Below the pieces are notes generated by a model. The model made no database searches. It had not been told where the DNA came from and saw only the letters and a list, made by a program, of their open reading frames with translations. From NCBI RefSeq assembly GCF_010389155.1, contig NC_057767.1:20781723-20845722 (forward strand): a stretch of 64,000 bases of DNA. The letters run 5' to 3'. The position numbers were made by a program, and so were the translations under genes. Origin of the DNA: Erigeron canadensis (lineage: Eukaryota; Streptophyta; Magnoliopsida; Asterales; Asteraceae). Positions 35,724 through 46,349 of the stretch are shown in pieces. Position 1 is the first letter of the stretch. Every line of letters starts with the position of its first letter.

Positions 35724-38634
35724 TGTTGGTGCATTTCCAGGTGACAACATCATTATAGAAGTTTGTCTTGAGTCATTTGTATATGTAACTTATTAAACAA
35801 TTTGTTTTTGCATGAAATAAGGTCAAACACGTCCAAGTCAACTATAGGGTTGACCAAGTCGAACTTAACCAGGTCGAGTTCGACCATGCTATAGAGATTT
35901 TATGTCTTAGGTTTGTGTAGAGGTTTTAATTGCAACGAGTTAGTCTCTCGTCTTTTATTTTCGGTTTTTCTTTTTAGTAGAGCTCGTGTTTTACTTGTAA
36001 TCGTTATTATTGAAGTAATATAAGGCTCCGATTATTCATATATTGTTCGTGTTTATTGTATTGTTGGTTGCTAGCTATTGAGAGTTTCCGCACTCAATAG
36101 TTTGTTAGCTAATCTCGTAGATCCGGTGGCGATAGGGACTTTCAAATGGTATCAGGGCCATTGATCGTGTTCGGGGTTAGAGTTTTCAACAATTTGTAAG
36201 CCATTTTTAGCTTCTTCAAGTTTTCGGCAATTCAAGCTTGTGACGGGTTGACTTCGACCTACAGTCGAGTTCAACCACTTTTGGTCGAGCTCAACCTAGT
36301 TAGGTCGAGATCAATCGCTTTTAGTCGAATTCAACCATTTTTGGTCGAGTTCAACCTTGTGTGATTGAGTTCAACCACTTTGGTCGAGTTCAACCTCACT
36401 TTCGAATTTCGGCTATAAATACCTCTCCATTTGCCTTGTACTAGAGACAATTTTCTTTGCTTTATTTGAGTTAAGGTTTGCAAATTTCGGACTTGATTTT
36501 TAACCCCAAAAAACTCTTGAGTTATGGTTTGAGATCTGAATTTCGAATATTGAACTTGTTAACTTGAACAATCTAAAGTTCTTACAATTTCTACGCACAC
36601 CAAAGGACTTTTTGTTTATGTTTTGGTTTGAACTTGTTTGAGATTGAAGGTGTAACTCATTTGGTTTTGAGTTTGATCTCTGTCAATGAAGTTTTTGAAC
36701 TTGTAGACTTGAACAATTTTGGGTTTCAACTTAATATCATTGAGGTTTGGAACTTGTAAACTCTTAGTTTAAGTTTTGAATTTAGATGATATATAAATGA
36801 ATGACGGCTCGAGGTCTATCCTTTTTGGAAGATTTTGAGAAATCTTAGAGGAAATTCAAGATCATGACAAAAAGGTTGTTCTGTCAATGAGCTACTAGGT
36901 TATCTCATGATTGTATATGTAAAAAAGCGTGTCATGATGTTTGTTATGGCAAAGAGCTACTGGATTATCTCTTATTTGCATATTAGAGCAACCATGGGAT
37001 GAAGATGAGAATGATAGATGTGCTAAAACCAAAAACAAACATATTGGCTATTTTAAAAATTTTATAGAGAAAAAGGGGGGATAAAAATTTAAAACCTTCC
37101 ATGTTTTCTATACAAAATTCTGGTTGCTTGAAATAATGAAGATCATGATGTTTTGACATAGTCAATCATGGTATCTTTTTGGTTTTGAATCCGTGTGACG
37201 TGTCCGACCTAATTTTTGGATCAAAGGTGCCTCATTACAAATTAGGTGATTCAGATAAATCAAATGAAGATTGAAGACCGGGTTGAAAGTTGATTAAACT
37301 ATATCTGATTTTTGTTGAGCATGTGTTTGGGATTTTGTCTTAGAGCTTTTGTGATGAAATTAATCATTTGTAGCCAAGTAGTTGATGATCAAACCTTTCT
37401 TTTATGTTAATGATGTAGAGAAGATTAATCCGGTAACTAGTGAAGGGGTTTCACATTAAGTAGTTCGCTATGTATTTTGGATATGCTTACCTTGAGGGGG
37501 AGATTTGATACAAAAGATGTCAGGTGATTGGTAGATTCGTGAAGTTACAAGACAAAGTTAGACACTATTGGTTGAAGACATGGATCTTCTGAGTCTTGCA
37601 TATCTGAAATTCAAGTTACAAAGTTTCTTATCTTTGTGGGAGCTTATTAAATTCAATGCTAATTGTTGGAGATTCAACTTCTCTGTCAAATACCGGTTAA
37701 GCTTGAAAATCAAATGGATTAAACAATGTTGTCTTGCAGGATTTCTGTTATTGCTTGGGGAATCGTGGATATTTGGATTGCTTGGAAGCAATGATGTCTG
37801 GATTACTTTGAAGTGATGATGATGGGCATGATAATTTTTATTGGAGCTTAATTTGGAGAAGGAAACGGTTGATGGGGATATTTTCAATCTGAGAATTGGA
37901 TTTGTCTGTTGTCATAATGATACAGAGATTTTGTAGTTTGAAGATTAGTGTGCAGCGCATGAAGATCAAATCTTACCAAAAGAAAACCTAATATCATTGG
38001 TTAAATGTAAGTCGGTTGATGCAGATTTTTTAACTAATGATTGTCATAATTGATAGCAACTCTCATTGAGTGTTTGATTGTGCATTTCTGTTACTATTAG
38101 CATGCATTACAAACGAAGACTTTAAAGATCGATGAAAACTTCTAAATGTTGATGTCAAGAGGGAGTCTATTGGTGCAATTCTGGGTGACAACATCATTAT
38201 AGAAGTTTGTCTTGAGTCGTTTGTATATGTAATTTATTAAACAATTTCTTTTTGCATGAAATAAGGTCAAACACGACCAAGTCAACTATAGGGTTGACCA
38301 GGTCGAACTTAACCAGGTCGAATGGGTGGTCGAGTTCGACTATGCTAGGTTGAGTTCGACCATGTCCGATACCTATATATAGAGATTTTATGTTTTAGGT
38401 TTGTATAGAGGTTTTAGTTGCAACGAGTTAATCTCTCTAGTCTTTTATTTTCATTTTCTCTTTTTAGTAGAGCTCGTGTTTTACTTGTAATCGTTATTAT
38501 TGAAGTAATACAAGGCTCCAATTATTCATATATTGTTCGTGTTTATTGTAGTGTTGATTGCTAGCTATTGAGAGTTTCCGCACTCAATAGTTTGTTATCT
38601 AATCTCATAGATCCGGTGGCAATAGGGACTTTCA
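35724..38634 (+). mobile_element. non-coding LTR element D, complete (2.9 kb)
   Basis: LTRs are 35724-36144 (421 bp) and 38168-38634 (467 bp), with exact target duplication GTATC (35719-35723 and 38635-38639). The primer site AATGGTATCAGGGCC follows the 5' LTR. A GAGGGGGAG purine tract lies at 37495, well upstream of the 3' LTR. The 2-kb interior encodes nothing recognisable; it has repeated (G)GTCGAG(T/C)TCAACC units (36240-36400) and ACTTGTAAACTC phrases. Element B (from 51467) is the same family by LTR start and interior. The 5' LTR lacks a 46-bp segment present in the 3' LTR, and the 3' LTR starts TA instead of TG. Confidence 0.9.
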
Positions 38635-38778
38635 GTATCCAACCGCCACCATCTCTTGGATTGACGCCCATCAAATCCATACCATTCCCATATGTGTCCA
38701 GTGACAACCACTTTATATCGGATAAGAACAACGTCCGTACCGTATCCACACGTAACCCATATGGTTTTTTATTATTAT

Positions 38779-39276
38779 CTTGGTTTAAAATAACGTGCAA
38801 CAGGCGTTGCGTTGCGTGTTGCGACCCTAGGGCGCAACGCCAAGGGTGTTGCGGCCAGGTTACATGTTGCGAGCGCTACATGCCCATTTCGAGCATTGCG
38901 TGTTGTGTCTGTAGCGTCACAACATGTACAAAGTTATGTTTTCACTTTTTTGGGCACTTATTTTCTTTATGTTTTGATTTCAACTTTCAATTTCAAGTCT
39001 ATTAATCTACTTTTATGGTTTGTTTTCTACTTATTATATATTTGGTGTCGTAGAATCGCAACCTATTATGATTTGGTGATTTGAAATCACAAATTATTGT
39101 CTTTTCTTATGACATGGAATGTTATCTTTTGGTATTTAATTGTAACATGTAGAGTATTAGCATATTTGTAGAACTGTCGCTGCGAATACGTGTTGCGCTC
39201 GCCGCGCTCGCAACGGCACGCTTGTTGCCTTTGGAACCTTATCGCAACGGGTCGCGACACGCTATTTCAAACCAAG
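38779..39276. mobile_element. hAT-type MITE, GC-rich, 498 bp
   Basis: Ends CTTGGTTTAAAATAACGTG and CACGCTATTTCAAACCAAG are inverted, and the 8-bp duplication ATTATTAT is exact (38771-38778 and 39277-39284). The interior has many GCAACGC/GTTGCG units that let it fold back. No transposase. Confidence 0.85.
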
Positions 39277-39519
39277 ATTATTATAATTTTTTTTTTAGAA
39301 TGGATTTTTATCAAAAAAAATAAAAAAACTTAAAAAACAATCAAAAATTAAAAAACTGAAAATTAAAAAACCACAGCAAAAAGGAAAAAGAGGGAAGGAA
39401 AATAGTGGTTCTTACAGTTCTCACTCTTATTTTGGTTCTCACATTAACCTTACCATATATATATATATATGAGAAAACATATTTGAGTTCTCACATTAAC
39501 CTTACCACACATATATATA

Positions 39520-39913
39520 GGGTAACACTCCGGTGAGAACAGTCTTAAAATAAGAATGGTGAAAACACTTAAAAAACATCATTTTGATGCATTAAAAGTC
39601 CATAAAACTAACATAGTGCATAACTAATTATCATTATCTAAGTGTTTAACAACACATTGATCCATCAAAATCGAAAAAATCACGTTTTTTGGTGGGTGCA
39701 TCATTTTGAAAAATATGCATCCAAGATGGATGCACAAAACAAAAAACATGATTTTTTTGATTTTGACAGGCCAATGTGTTGTTATATACTTAAATAATGA
39801 TAATTAGTTATGCACTATGTTAGTTTTATGGACTTTTAATGCATCAAAATGATGTTTTTTAAGTGTTCTCACCGTTCTTATTTTAGAACTGTTCTTATTT
39901 GATTGTCCCCCTA
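39520..39913. mobile_element. fold-back MITE, about 390 bp
   Basis: Almost the whole element is an inverted repeat. GTGAGAACAGTCTTAAAATA at 39535 mirrors 39880-39900, and CATCATTTTGATGCATTAAA mirrors 39835-39858. A central loop contains GGTGCATC/GATGCACC near 39690-39735. It lies in TA repeats; the family was not identified. Confidence 0.75.
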
Positions 39914-39934
39914 TATATATATATATATATATGT

Positions 39935-40260
39935 GAGAAAACATAGTATGTGGTTGTTAGACACCCAATCTTGGGTGTAGAACCCCTCACATACTACTTT
40001 TTTAATATATATAGATTAAATAAACAAGATGTAAGGGGTTCTACAATAACAGCCACATAAACCCTAACCTCTATATATATTTGTTGAGAAAACATAATAT
40101 GTGGCTATTAGATAGCCAAGCTTGGGTGTAAAACCCGTCGCATACTAATTTTTTAAAATATATATATATAAATGTTTGGCCCCATGTTTTTTATGAATTA
40201 AAAAAAAAATGTGAGGATTTATACACCCAAATTTATGTGTCCCACGTCAACCCCAACCTC
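39935..40260. mobile_element. two adjacent MITEs of the GAGAAAA-TATGTGG family
   Basis: Copy 1 (39935-40071) and copy 2 (40086-40260) both start GAGAAAACATARTATGTGG and contain CTTGGGTGTA(G/A)AACCC(C/G)TC(A/G)CATACTA. Both end with CAACCCCAACCTC or CCCTAACCTC. A third relative lies at 44647-44819. They are separated by TA repeats. Confidence 0.6.
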
Positions 40261-40639
40261 ATATATATTTGAAAAAGGGGTGAAGGACTGAGGGACTTTC
40301 AAGACCAAAAAGAGAAAGATTGGAATTTTTATTTTTACACTTCATTTTACAATCCAATTGCTTTGTTGGATTTTTTTTAGCTACTGAGACTCATTGTTGC
40401 ACTCCCTCCGACTGCAAGTATTATTGAAACTTTATGTTGTGTTTGTGTTTTATCCAATTCGATTGGTTAATTACTCGAATGTCTCCTCCACTAGATATTC
40501 TTTTGTACCACCACTCCTCCACCATAGTGTATATGCATGTATATCCATAATTCTGGATCTATTCATTTATATGTATATTTTTTGAGTTGGGCTTTCACCA
40601 AATGCAAGTGGTGGTGTTGAATTTGATATCACCATTAAC

Positions 40640-40840
40640 ATTCGTAAGATCCATGGTCACCACTGTTGCCGCCACCAACTCCAGCCTTACCGCCGTCGGT
40701 GGTGCTTTCACGAGGATATCAGAGAGAGAGAGAGAGTGAGTTTAAAACGAAAATTTAAAAAGAGCAAATTCATTGCTATCGCCGGCCATATCCCCGACGA
40801 ACGCTCCGCGCAATCTTTCCTTTCACAGGTATTTATTGTT
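40640..40840 (+). pseudogene. captured 5' exon-like fragment of a host gene
   Basis: A GA microsatellite of the 5'-UTR kind (40725-40738) is followed by a GC-richer coding-like stretch with KSKFIAIAGHIPDERSAQSF. It ends in CACAG/GTATTT, a convincing donor at about 40830, followed by intron-like T-rich DNA. The parent gene is not recognised. It lies inside a TIR element, so capture is the simplest reading. Confidence 0.4.
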
Positions 40841-41194
40841 TTCTTAGAATTAAAATCGATATGATAACAATTAGGTTCATTTATATGTGTATTTTTGAGG
40901 TGGTTTTTGTATTGGATTTGATGGGGTTTTTCATTGGGATTTCATTTCCCCCGAGATTAATATAAAATTTCAAGATGAGCATGAAGTTAGAGGATGACTA
41001 TACATTTTAGATTTGAGTGATCTGTGTTGCAGTACTAGAATTTAGTAAAGGATTTGGATGATCTGAGAAACCATCACAATTGGTCCTTTAAAGTATGAAA
41101 GTATAAATATACCCTCACGTGGAATGCACGTGAGGGGTTAACAGATTACTACATAAAAAGATATTGAAATGCTTTAAAAATATATATATATATA
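40841..41194. other. intron-like DNA, right TIR and TA repeat
   Basis: T-rich intron-like sequence continues from the captured exon to about 41060. The right terminal repeat follows to about 41150, then a TA microsatellite ends at the Helitron. Confidence 0.4.
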
Positions 41195-42322
41195 CTAGGT
41201 CTTTTACTCGCATGATGTGCGGTTATTTAAAAATGTTGTTTTAGTTATATGAATATTTATAATAACCTTTAACAACTATACATTATTTAGGCATGTACAT
41301 ATAAATCTATATTATCATTAAATGGAAATTTTTACATTTATTGAAATAGATAAATTCAAAATATAACTCTTATTATTTGTGAAAATATTTGCATTTATAT
41401 AAAAACATACGTTATCAAATATTCATATTAAGTATCACATATTATACTTCATGCAATACTAATGAACATAAAATGAAGTTAAAATGTAAATATAATGTAA
41501 AATCATAACAATTTATAATTTTTTTGCAAAATGATATGTGACTTATTAGAATTTCATCACACTCTTTCAAAGAAAATAGTTTCATAAAACTTCATCAAAT
41601 AATAAAATTCATAAAAGTTGAAAAGCTTTAATTAGATATAGTTAGAAACCAAATTCAAATTATAATTAGATTACAAAGAGCAAACCTATGATTCAAATTA
41701 TGTTGAATTCACCTAGTAATTGATAATAGTTTTTATAAAACGTAAAATCACCACCACGAAAAGGATAAAAAATTATATTACAATGTGATATATAATATTG
41801 GTTATATTAGATAGTAAAACTAAGAAATAAATTATTTGAAAACCAAATATTTTCCAATTTTAAAAATAGATTTTAAACTCATACGGTTTCTATTATGATA
41901 TAGAATGTGATTTTTTACTTTTATTTTTGTAAGATTTTGTTTATATGTAGATTTTATTTTTAAGGATAAAAAACTATATTACAATGTGATATATAATATT
42001 GGTTATATTAGATAGTAAAATTAAGAAATAAATAATTTGAAAATTTTTCAATTTTAAAAATAGATTTTAAACTCATACGGTTTTCATTATGATATAGAAT
42101 GTGACTTTTTACTTTTATTTTTGTAAGAATTTGTTTCTATGTAGATTTTATTTTTATTTAATTTAAAGTTTTAGATAATATAATTTTGTAGATTTATATA
42201 TTGTAAAAAAATATAGAGATGCCACATAGGATAAAGACCTATGTGGCAATTTTTAAAAATAGTTTTAAATTGTAGAAGGCTTTAAAATGCTAGGATAACT
42301 ATTGTTTTAATATTTATATAGA
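41195..42322 (-). mobile_element. non-autonomous Helitron with perfect ends, 1128 bp
   Basis: On the minus strand it starts TCTATATAAATATTAAAAC right after an A (42323). It ends ...GACCTAG just before a T (41194), so it sits between A and T as Helitrons do. About 10 bases before the CTAG end is the hairpin CGCACATCATGCG. The interior carries a tandem duplication of about 200 bp (41760-41955 and 41965-42160) and no Rep/helicase. Rolling-circle movement would need a partner element. Confidence 0.85.
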
Positions 42323-42463
42323 TATATAAGTTAGATATAGATTTTTCGGATACTTTCAGGTATCCGAAATTTTCAACAATTACTACCCGAATCAGATAAA
42401 ATCAAATCGGATTTCATAATAATGGGTTCGGATACGGATAGTTTTGAACACCTGTATGTGCAC

Positions 42464-42899
42464 ACACAGCCACACAGGATTCACAAGTGACCAAATTAGG
42501 AAGGAAAAAAAAATATACTTTCAAGTCATATAAACAATAAACTCATTAAGTAATACATGCTTGTGTGAATGTTCACATGTGAACAAACTAATATAAGATT
42601 GTAAATTTTGGGAATCTAGTACTGACGCAAAAGAGCTCCACATGATATGAAATACCACTGTTGTGAGAAGAAATTTTTTTTGTGAATTTAGCATCTAATA
42701 ACACAAAATAAATTCATTAAAAAACAGTCATTAACTACTGTAGTAGTTATAAGCTAAAGTTGGTATTAGTCACTGAGTCAAACTGTTGGGGAAAGATTTG
42801 AGCATATACCATAGGTTAAGTATTTTGAATATAATATATTAAGGCAACATCAATCCTAAAAAATTCTAAAAAAAGTTGAGGAATGTCGATTTTCGAATC
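42464..42899. other. DNA downstream of the kinase gene
   Basis: AT-rich. It may contain small 3' exons or the 3' UTR of the minus-strand kinase, but none can be defined. Confidence 0.4.
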
Positions 42900-44024
42900 T
42901 CATAAATAAATAATATGTAAAGATAGACGCTTACATGTTCGACTGATCATACTCACATAATTAAAGGACATTGGAATACCTGGGGTTTCACCGGTGGAGT
43001 TATAGGGAAACGCATTAATCATTCTTGTAAATATCGACCTGCCTGGAGTTTGTAACTGCAAGGTTAGTAAAGATTCCAGACTCAATATAACCTCCTTCAT
43101 GGTAGGACGATGCTCTGGATGATATTCTAAGCATCTTTCGGCAATTCTAGCAAACCCCTTCAAACATTTTGGGGATATTTCACCCCTTATATCAGAATCA
43201 ACTATACTCTTTAAATGACCTTTTTTGATCGAGTCCTGTGCCAATGCGGCTAAACCGTATTCAAGACTCCTATCCAGTGGTTGCTTCCGACACAACACTT
43301 CAAACAATACCACCCCAAAAGCATACACATCAGACTTCCTTGTCAGCTTTCCAGTGGCGAAATAGTTTGGATCAAGATATCCAAAAGTGCCTTTTACAAG
43401 AGTGTTGACATAAGTGCGTAGTTGATTCGTTGGGCTTATTCGGGACAACCCAAAATCTGAAATTTTAGCTTCCCAGCTTTTGTGTAACAAAATATTTGAG
43501 CTCTTGACATCTCGGTGTATAACACCAAACTCAATACTAGTACCAGTGTGGAGGTAGTCTAACCCACGGGCGGCACCAATACAAATCTTTAGCCGATCAA
43601 CCCAAGAAAGACAGGTGTGGAGTTTATGGAGATGATCTTCAAGTGTTCCATTCGGCATATACTCATATATAAGTATCATTTCTCTCTCATAGTTACAATA
43701 ACCAAAGAGAGACACTAGATGAGAGTGACGTAACTTGGAAAGCATCTCGACTTCTGCCCAGAACTCTGCTGGCCCTTGATCTGACTTCATATCTAATCGT
43801 TTAATAGCAGCTACAATATGACGAGTTCCAATAATAACTTTACCTTTGTACACTTTTCCAAAGCCGCCACTACCAATCACTAAAGATTCATTGAAGTTTT
43901 CTGTTGCTGAAAGAACTTCATCCAATTTGAATTTACGGCATGGTTGTAACCATTGAACTATGGATCTATAGGTGGAGGTGGAAGGTTCAGACTCCAAGCC
44001 TTCGCTAGCATCAAAAGACATCAT
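42900..44024 (-). CDS. receptor-like cytoplasmic protein kinase (FERONIA/PBL-like kinase domain)
   Basis: A Ser/Thr kinase of 374 codons in one open exon, starting MMSFDASEGLESEPS. Motifs: glycine loop GSGGFGKVYKG (51-61), ATP-binding Lys in VAAIK (75), alpha-C Glu in FWAEVEMLSKLRH (91), catalytic HRDVKSSN (170-177), DFGLSR (190-195), activation segment GTFGYLDPNYF, SDVYAFGVVLFEVL and HRPTM (295-299). All catalytic residues are present. The usual Glu of the GYLDPEY block is Asn, which I believe is common among Asteraceae paralogues. The DRSLEYGLAALAQ part looks a few residues short. No signal peptide or transmembrane segment, so probably cytoplasmic or membrane-tethered by partners. The end reads GETPG then IPMSFNY; a CCCAG/GTATTC donor at GETPG (about 42979) suggests splicing to a small unseen exon, so the last about 25 residues may be intron. 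Upstream a TATATA stretch lies near 44070. Confidence 0.88.
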   Translation of the reverse strand: MMSFDASEGLESEPSTSTYRSIVQWLQPCRKFKLDEVLSATENFNESLVIGSGGFGKVYKGKVIIGTRHIVAAIKRLDMKSDQGPAEFWAEVEMLSKLRHSHLVSLFGYCNYEREMILIYEYMPNGTLEDHLHKLHTCLSWVDRLKICIGAARGLDYLHTGTSIEFGVIHRDVKSSNILLHKSWEAKISDFGLSRISPTNQLRTYVNTLVKGTFGYLDPNYFATGKLTRKSDVYAFGVVLFEVLCRKQPLDRSLEYGLAALAQDSIKKGHLKSIVDSDIRGEISPKCLKGFARIAERCLEYHPEHRPTMKEVILSLESLLTLQLQTPGRSIFTRMINAFPYNSTGETPGIPMSFNYVSMISRTCKRLSLHIIYL

Positions 44025-44646
44025 TGATGGATGGAAATAGTAAAAAAGATGAACATTAATTATATGTATATACTAGCGGTCTTCCTGAAAACTTCCTGGA
44101 ACCAGAGATGGACCCCTGAATGACGACTTTTAAAGTCAACTATTAAATGGTAGACAAAGTCAACTTTTGAAATGGCATTCTTCCTGGAAAACGAGATATA
44201 AACACACGTTTTAGAAAGAGTATGCCCTTGTGATGAAACTTATTACGGGCACGTTAGGTTTAGACAAATTAAAAATAAAAATAAAATGATGTTTGCCGTT
44301 TGGTGATGTTAAAGAAACTGATATAATGTTAATGATAGAAAAGCTGATATGAGAAATGAGTAGGAAATCAAATTTTGTATTTGCATAGGAACATCATTGA
44401 AATGAAAATATAATTTTAACTACAATAGCATAACATGATCACTTCATTTATATTTTGAAGGAACATTGACATATATTTCCTAACTAATTAAACTTTACTA
44501 ATTATATATAGCATCTTCACTTATAAACCATCTTAATTGAACAACTACTAATATACATACTTGCACAAAGATATTGATCAAAAAGTAGTATGTATTTCAC
44601 AACTAAGAAGCCTATTGCAAGCCAATCATACAAATATTATATATAC
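44025..44646 (-). promoter_or_regulatory. upstream region of the kinase gene
   Basis: No other gene is seen between the kinase start and the MITE at 44647. A TATATACATATAATT stretch about 40-55 bases upstream of the ATG could be the core promoter. No specific operator-like site recognised. Confidence 0.35.
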
Positions 44647-44819
44647 GAGAAAAGTGAGTATACGGCTGTTATACACCTATGCTTGGGTATACAACCCTCA
44701 CATACTCACTTTAGAAAACAAGGGGCAATTATTTATATATATACTATAAAATAAAATTAGTATGTGAGGGATTTTACACCCAAGTTTAAATGTCTATCAG
44801 GCATATACTCACTTTTCTC
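44647..44819. mobile_element. MITE, third copy of the GAGAAAA family, 173 bp
   Basis: Ends GAGAAAAGTGAGTATACGGC and GCATATACTCACTTTTCTC are inverted. The interior has CTTGGGTATACAACCCTCACATACTC and its inverse, so it folds back. It lies about 620 bp upstream of the kinase start codon. Confidence 0.72.
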
Positions 44820-45202
44820 ATCATATATATAGTCTTAGGTTAATTACAACTTGAAGATGAAGAAGTATAGATATAAGTACTTAGCCATACAAATATAATT
44901 AGCATATTGCAAGAAATATGAAGTTACTTTCATTTATGGATCATAATAAAATTCAATATGTACTTGCAAAGTGATAATGGTGGATCTCTATGCGTCTGCT
45001 GCTTGCTTGCTTTTTTGTATGTGAACAAAATGAATGACATTCAATTTACTTTTATATCAAAAGGAAAACGACTGATTGACGAAGACCATCTTGGGATTAA
45101 TGAGTAATTCCCTACACACTTACTTACCTCAATGAGTGGACGGCAGGCCATTTGGAATTTTGGATGAATAAATCAACTATTTTCTAAAAGGGTGTTACTA
45201 CT

Positions 45203-45325
45203 TACACACCGGCAACGGTCGATTAACACACCATTCATACGGCCCGTTTTATGTAGTACTCCCTGTTTTGGTGATGAAAACGGCCCGTATAAAGTAAAAC
45301 GGGGTAAAAAACGGTGTGTAAATAA
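45203..45325. mobile_element. palindromic MITE, TTACACACCG family, copy 1
   Basis: Starts TTACACACCGGC and ends ACGGTGTGTAA, with inner ACGGCCCGTTTTA / TAAAACGGGG matches. A second copy is at 49277-49373. Confidence 0.6.
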
Positions 45326-46349
45326 CTCTGTACTATTGCACTGATGTCAGAGAATGACACTTCATAATCAACAAAATGGTGTATATGATTTAAAACGGGG
45401 AGTTTTATATAAAAAAAGAGATAATTAATTTGTTATATATAAATGAGTCAAATACATAAAGTTCCCCTGCATTTTCAGGGAATTATCACTTATCACCCCC
45501 TCCTTGTTAAGATTTTGTATTGTCCATCCTTACTATACTAAAAGTGTAACACAACCGTCACGTCTTTTAACTCCATTTAATTCTCCATCAATAGGTGTCT
45601 TTTATTATCTATATGCTATAAAACGGGGTATTTTAGTTAGTTGAAAACCTTATTATAATTTTTTATAACAGCGAAATTTAGGTTTCCCTCTAATCTTTTT
45701 AATAATATACGAAATCGTTGATATGAGCGTGTATGTGATACAAAGCTTATTATAAGTTTTTTTAAAAAAATTTAATAATTTTAAAATACTTGATATTTTA
45801 ACATAAAAATTTCTATGTATTAACTGATACGTTTATTATATAAGTTTATTATAAGTTTTTTCAAAAAATTTTAATAATTGTAAAGTACTTGATATTTTAA
45901 CATAAAAAACTCTTTCTAATCTCACGGCATAAGGTATTCACCTCCTGATAATCTCCTGTATTAACTAATACGTTTGACAGTATAAATGTATACCTTAAAA
46001 TAATTTTGTCACATTTCACATTTTCACCTATGAGAAATAACTTGTTAACACAATTATTTTTCAAACACAAAAACACAACCATAAATAATAAACCAAACAC
46101 AGATTAGACGGGCCATTAAAACACAAAATATTACATAATACACACATCATTATAGTTCTTAGCCATTAAAACATAAAATATTACATAATACACAAATCGT
46201 CATAGTTCCTAGCCATTAAAACGCAAAATATTACATAATACATACAACGTCATAGTTTCTAAAAAGTAAACATAACAAATCATAATATATCACAATGATA
46301 GTCCTAAAAAGTACGCATAACATCAAATACATCGTAGTCCATCATCAGG
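45326..46349. other. left arm of a long-TIR element and AT-rich DNA
   Basis: From about 45450 this is the left arm of the element at 45450-49150. It includes a duplicated TTTATTATAAGTTTTTTCAAAAAATTTTAATAATT block (45745 and 45835) and three tandem CATTAAAACRYAAAATATTACATAATACA units (about 46113, 46165, 46214). No ORF. Confidence 0.45.

Larger units (their letters stand above)
35616..39455. mobile_element. TIR element (about 40-bp ends) hosting an LTR element and an hAT MITE
   Basis: Left end GTGAGAACCAAAATAATTAT(G)AGAACCGTGACAACCAC (about 35630-35668) is the inverse of GTGGTTCTTACAGTTCTCAC ... TTTTGGTTCTCAC (39399-39437). Without the nested insertions about 430 bp remain. The remaining interior includes a short duplicated CCGTACCGTATCCA segment (35712 and 38735). 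A 79-codon minus-strand open frame (38561-38800) partly covers it and has no family I recognise. Confidence 0.5.
32341..41150. mobile_element. TIR element with captured gene piece, filled with younger insertions
   Basis: An inverted repeat of about 90 bp marks it. Left, 32480-32575: TCTGTTAACCCCCTCACGTG, then GCATTCC, and a TTTTATACTTTCACGCCTCTAAAGGAC part. Right, about 41068-41150: GGTCCTTTAAAGTATGAAAGTATA, then CACGTGAGGGGTTAACAGAT. The left repeat extends further out to about 32341; the right one is cut. Inside on the right is an exon-like piece (40640-40840). Superfamily uncertain; no target duplication. Confidence 0.5.
32100..42455. mobile_element. hAT-type MITE expanded to 10.4 kb by nested insertions
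   Basis: Ends ATAGGGGTGTTCA (32100) and TGAACACCTGT (42455) are inverted. The 8-bp duplication ATGTGCAC is exact on both sides (32092-32099 and 42456-42463), as expected for hAT insertion. Only the outer parts belong to the element: about 32100-32340 with TCCGAAATTTCGGATATCCGA palindromes, and about 42323-42455 with matching TTCGGATAC segments. Between them sit a TIR element with its own nested elements and a Helitron. Confidence 0.82.

Noticed and set aside
38561..38800. Minus-strand ORF of 79 codons
   Set aside because: It spans the LTR end of element D and flanking transposon DNA, and no known domain could be recognised. Kept only as a remark under the TIR element.
45326..46349. Promoter or exon of a host gene
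   Set aside because: No open frame or splice-site set. The region is explained by the long inverted arm and short tandem repeats.
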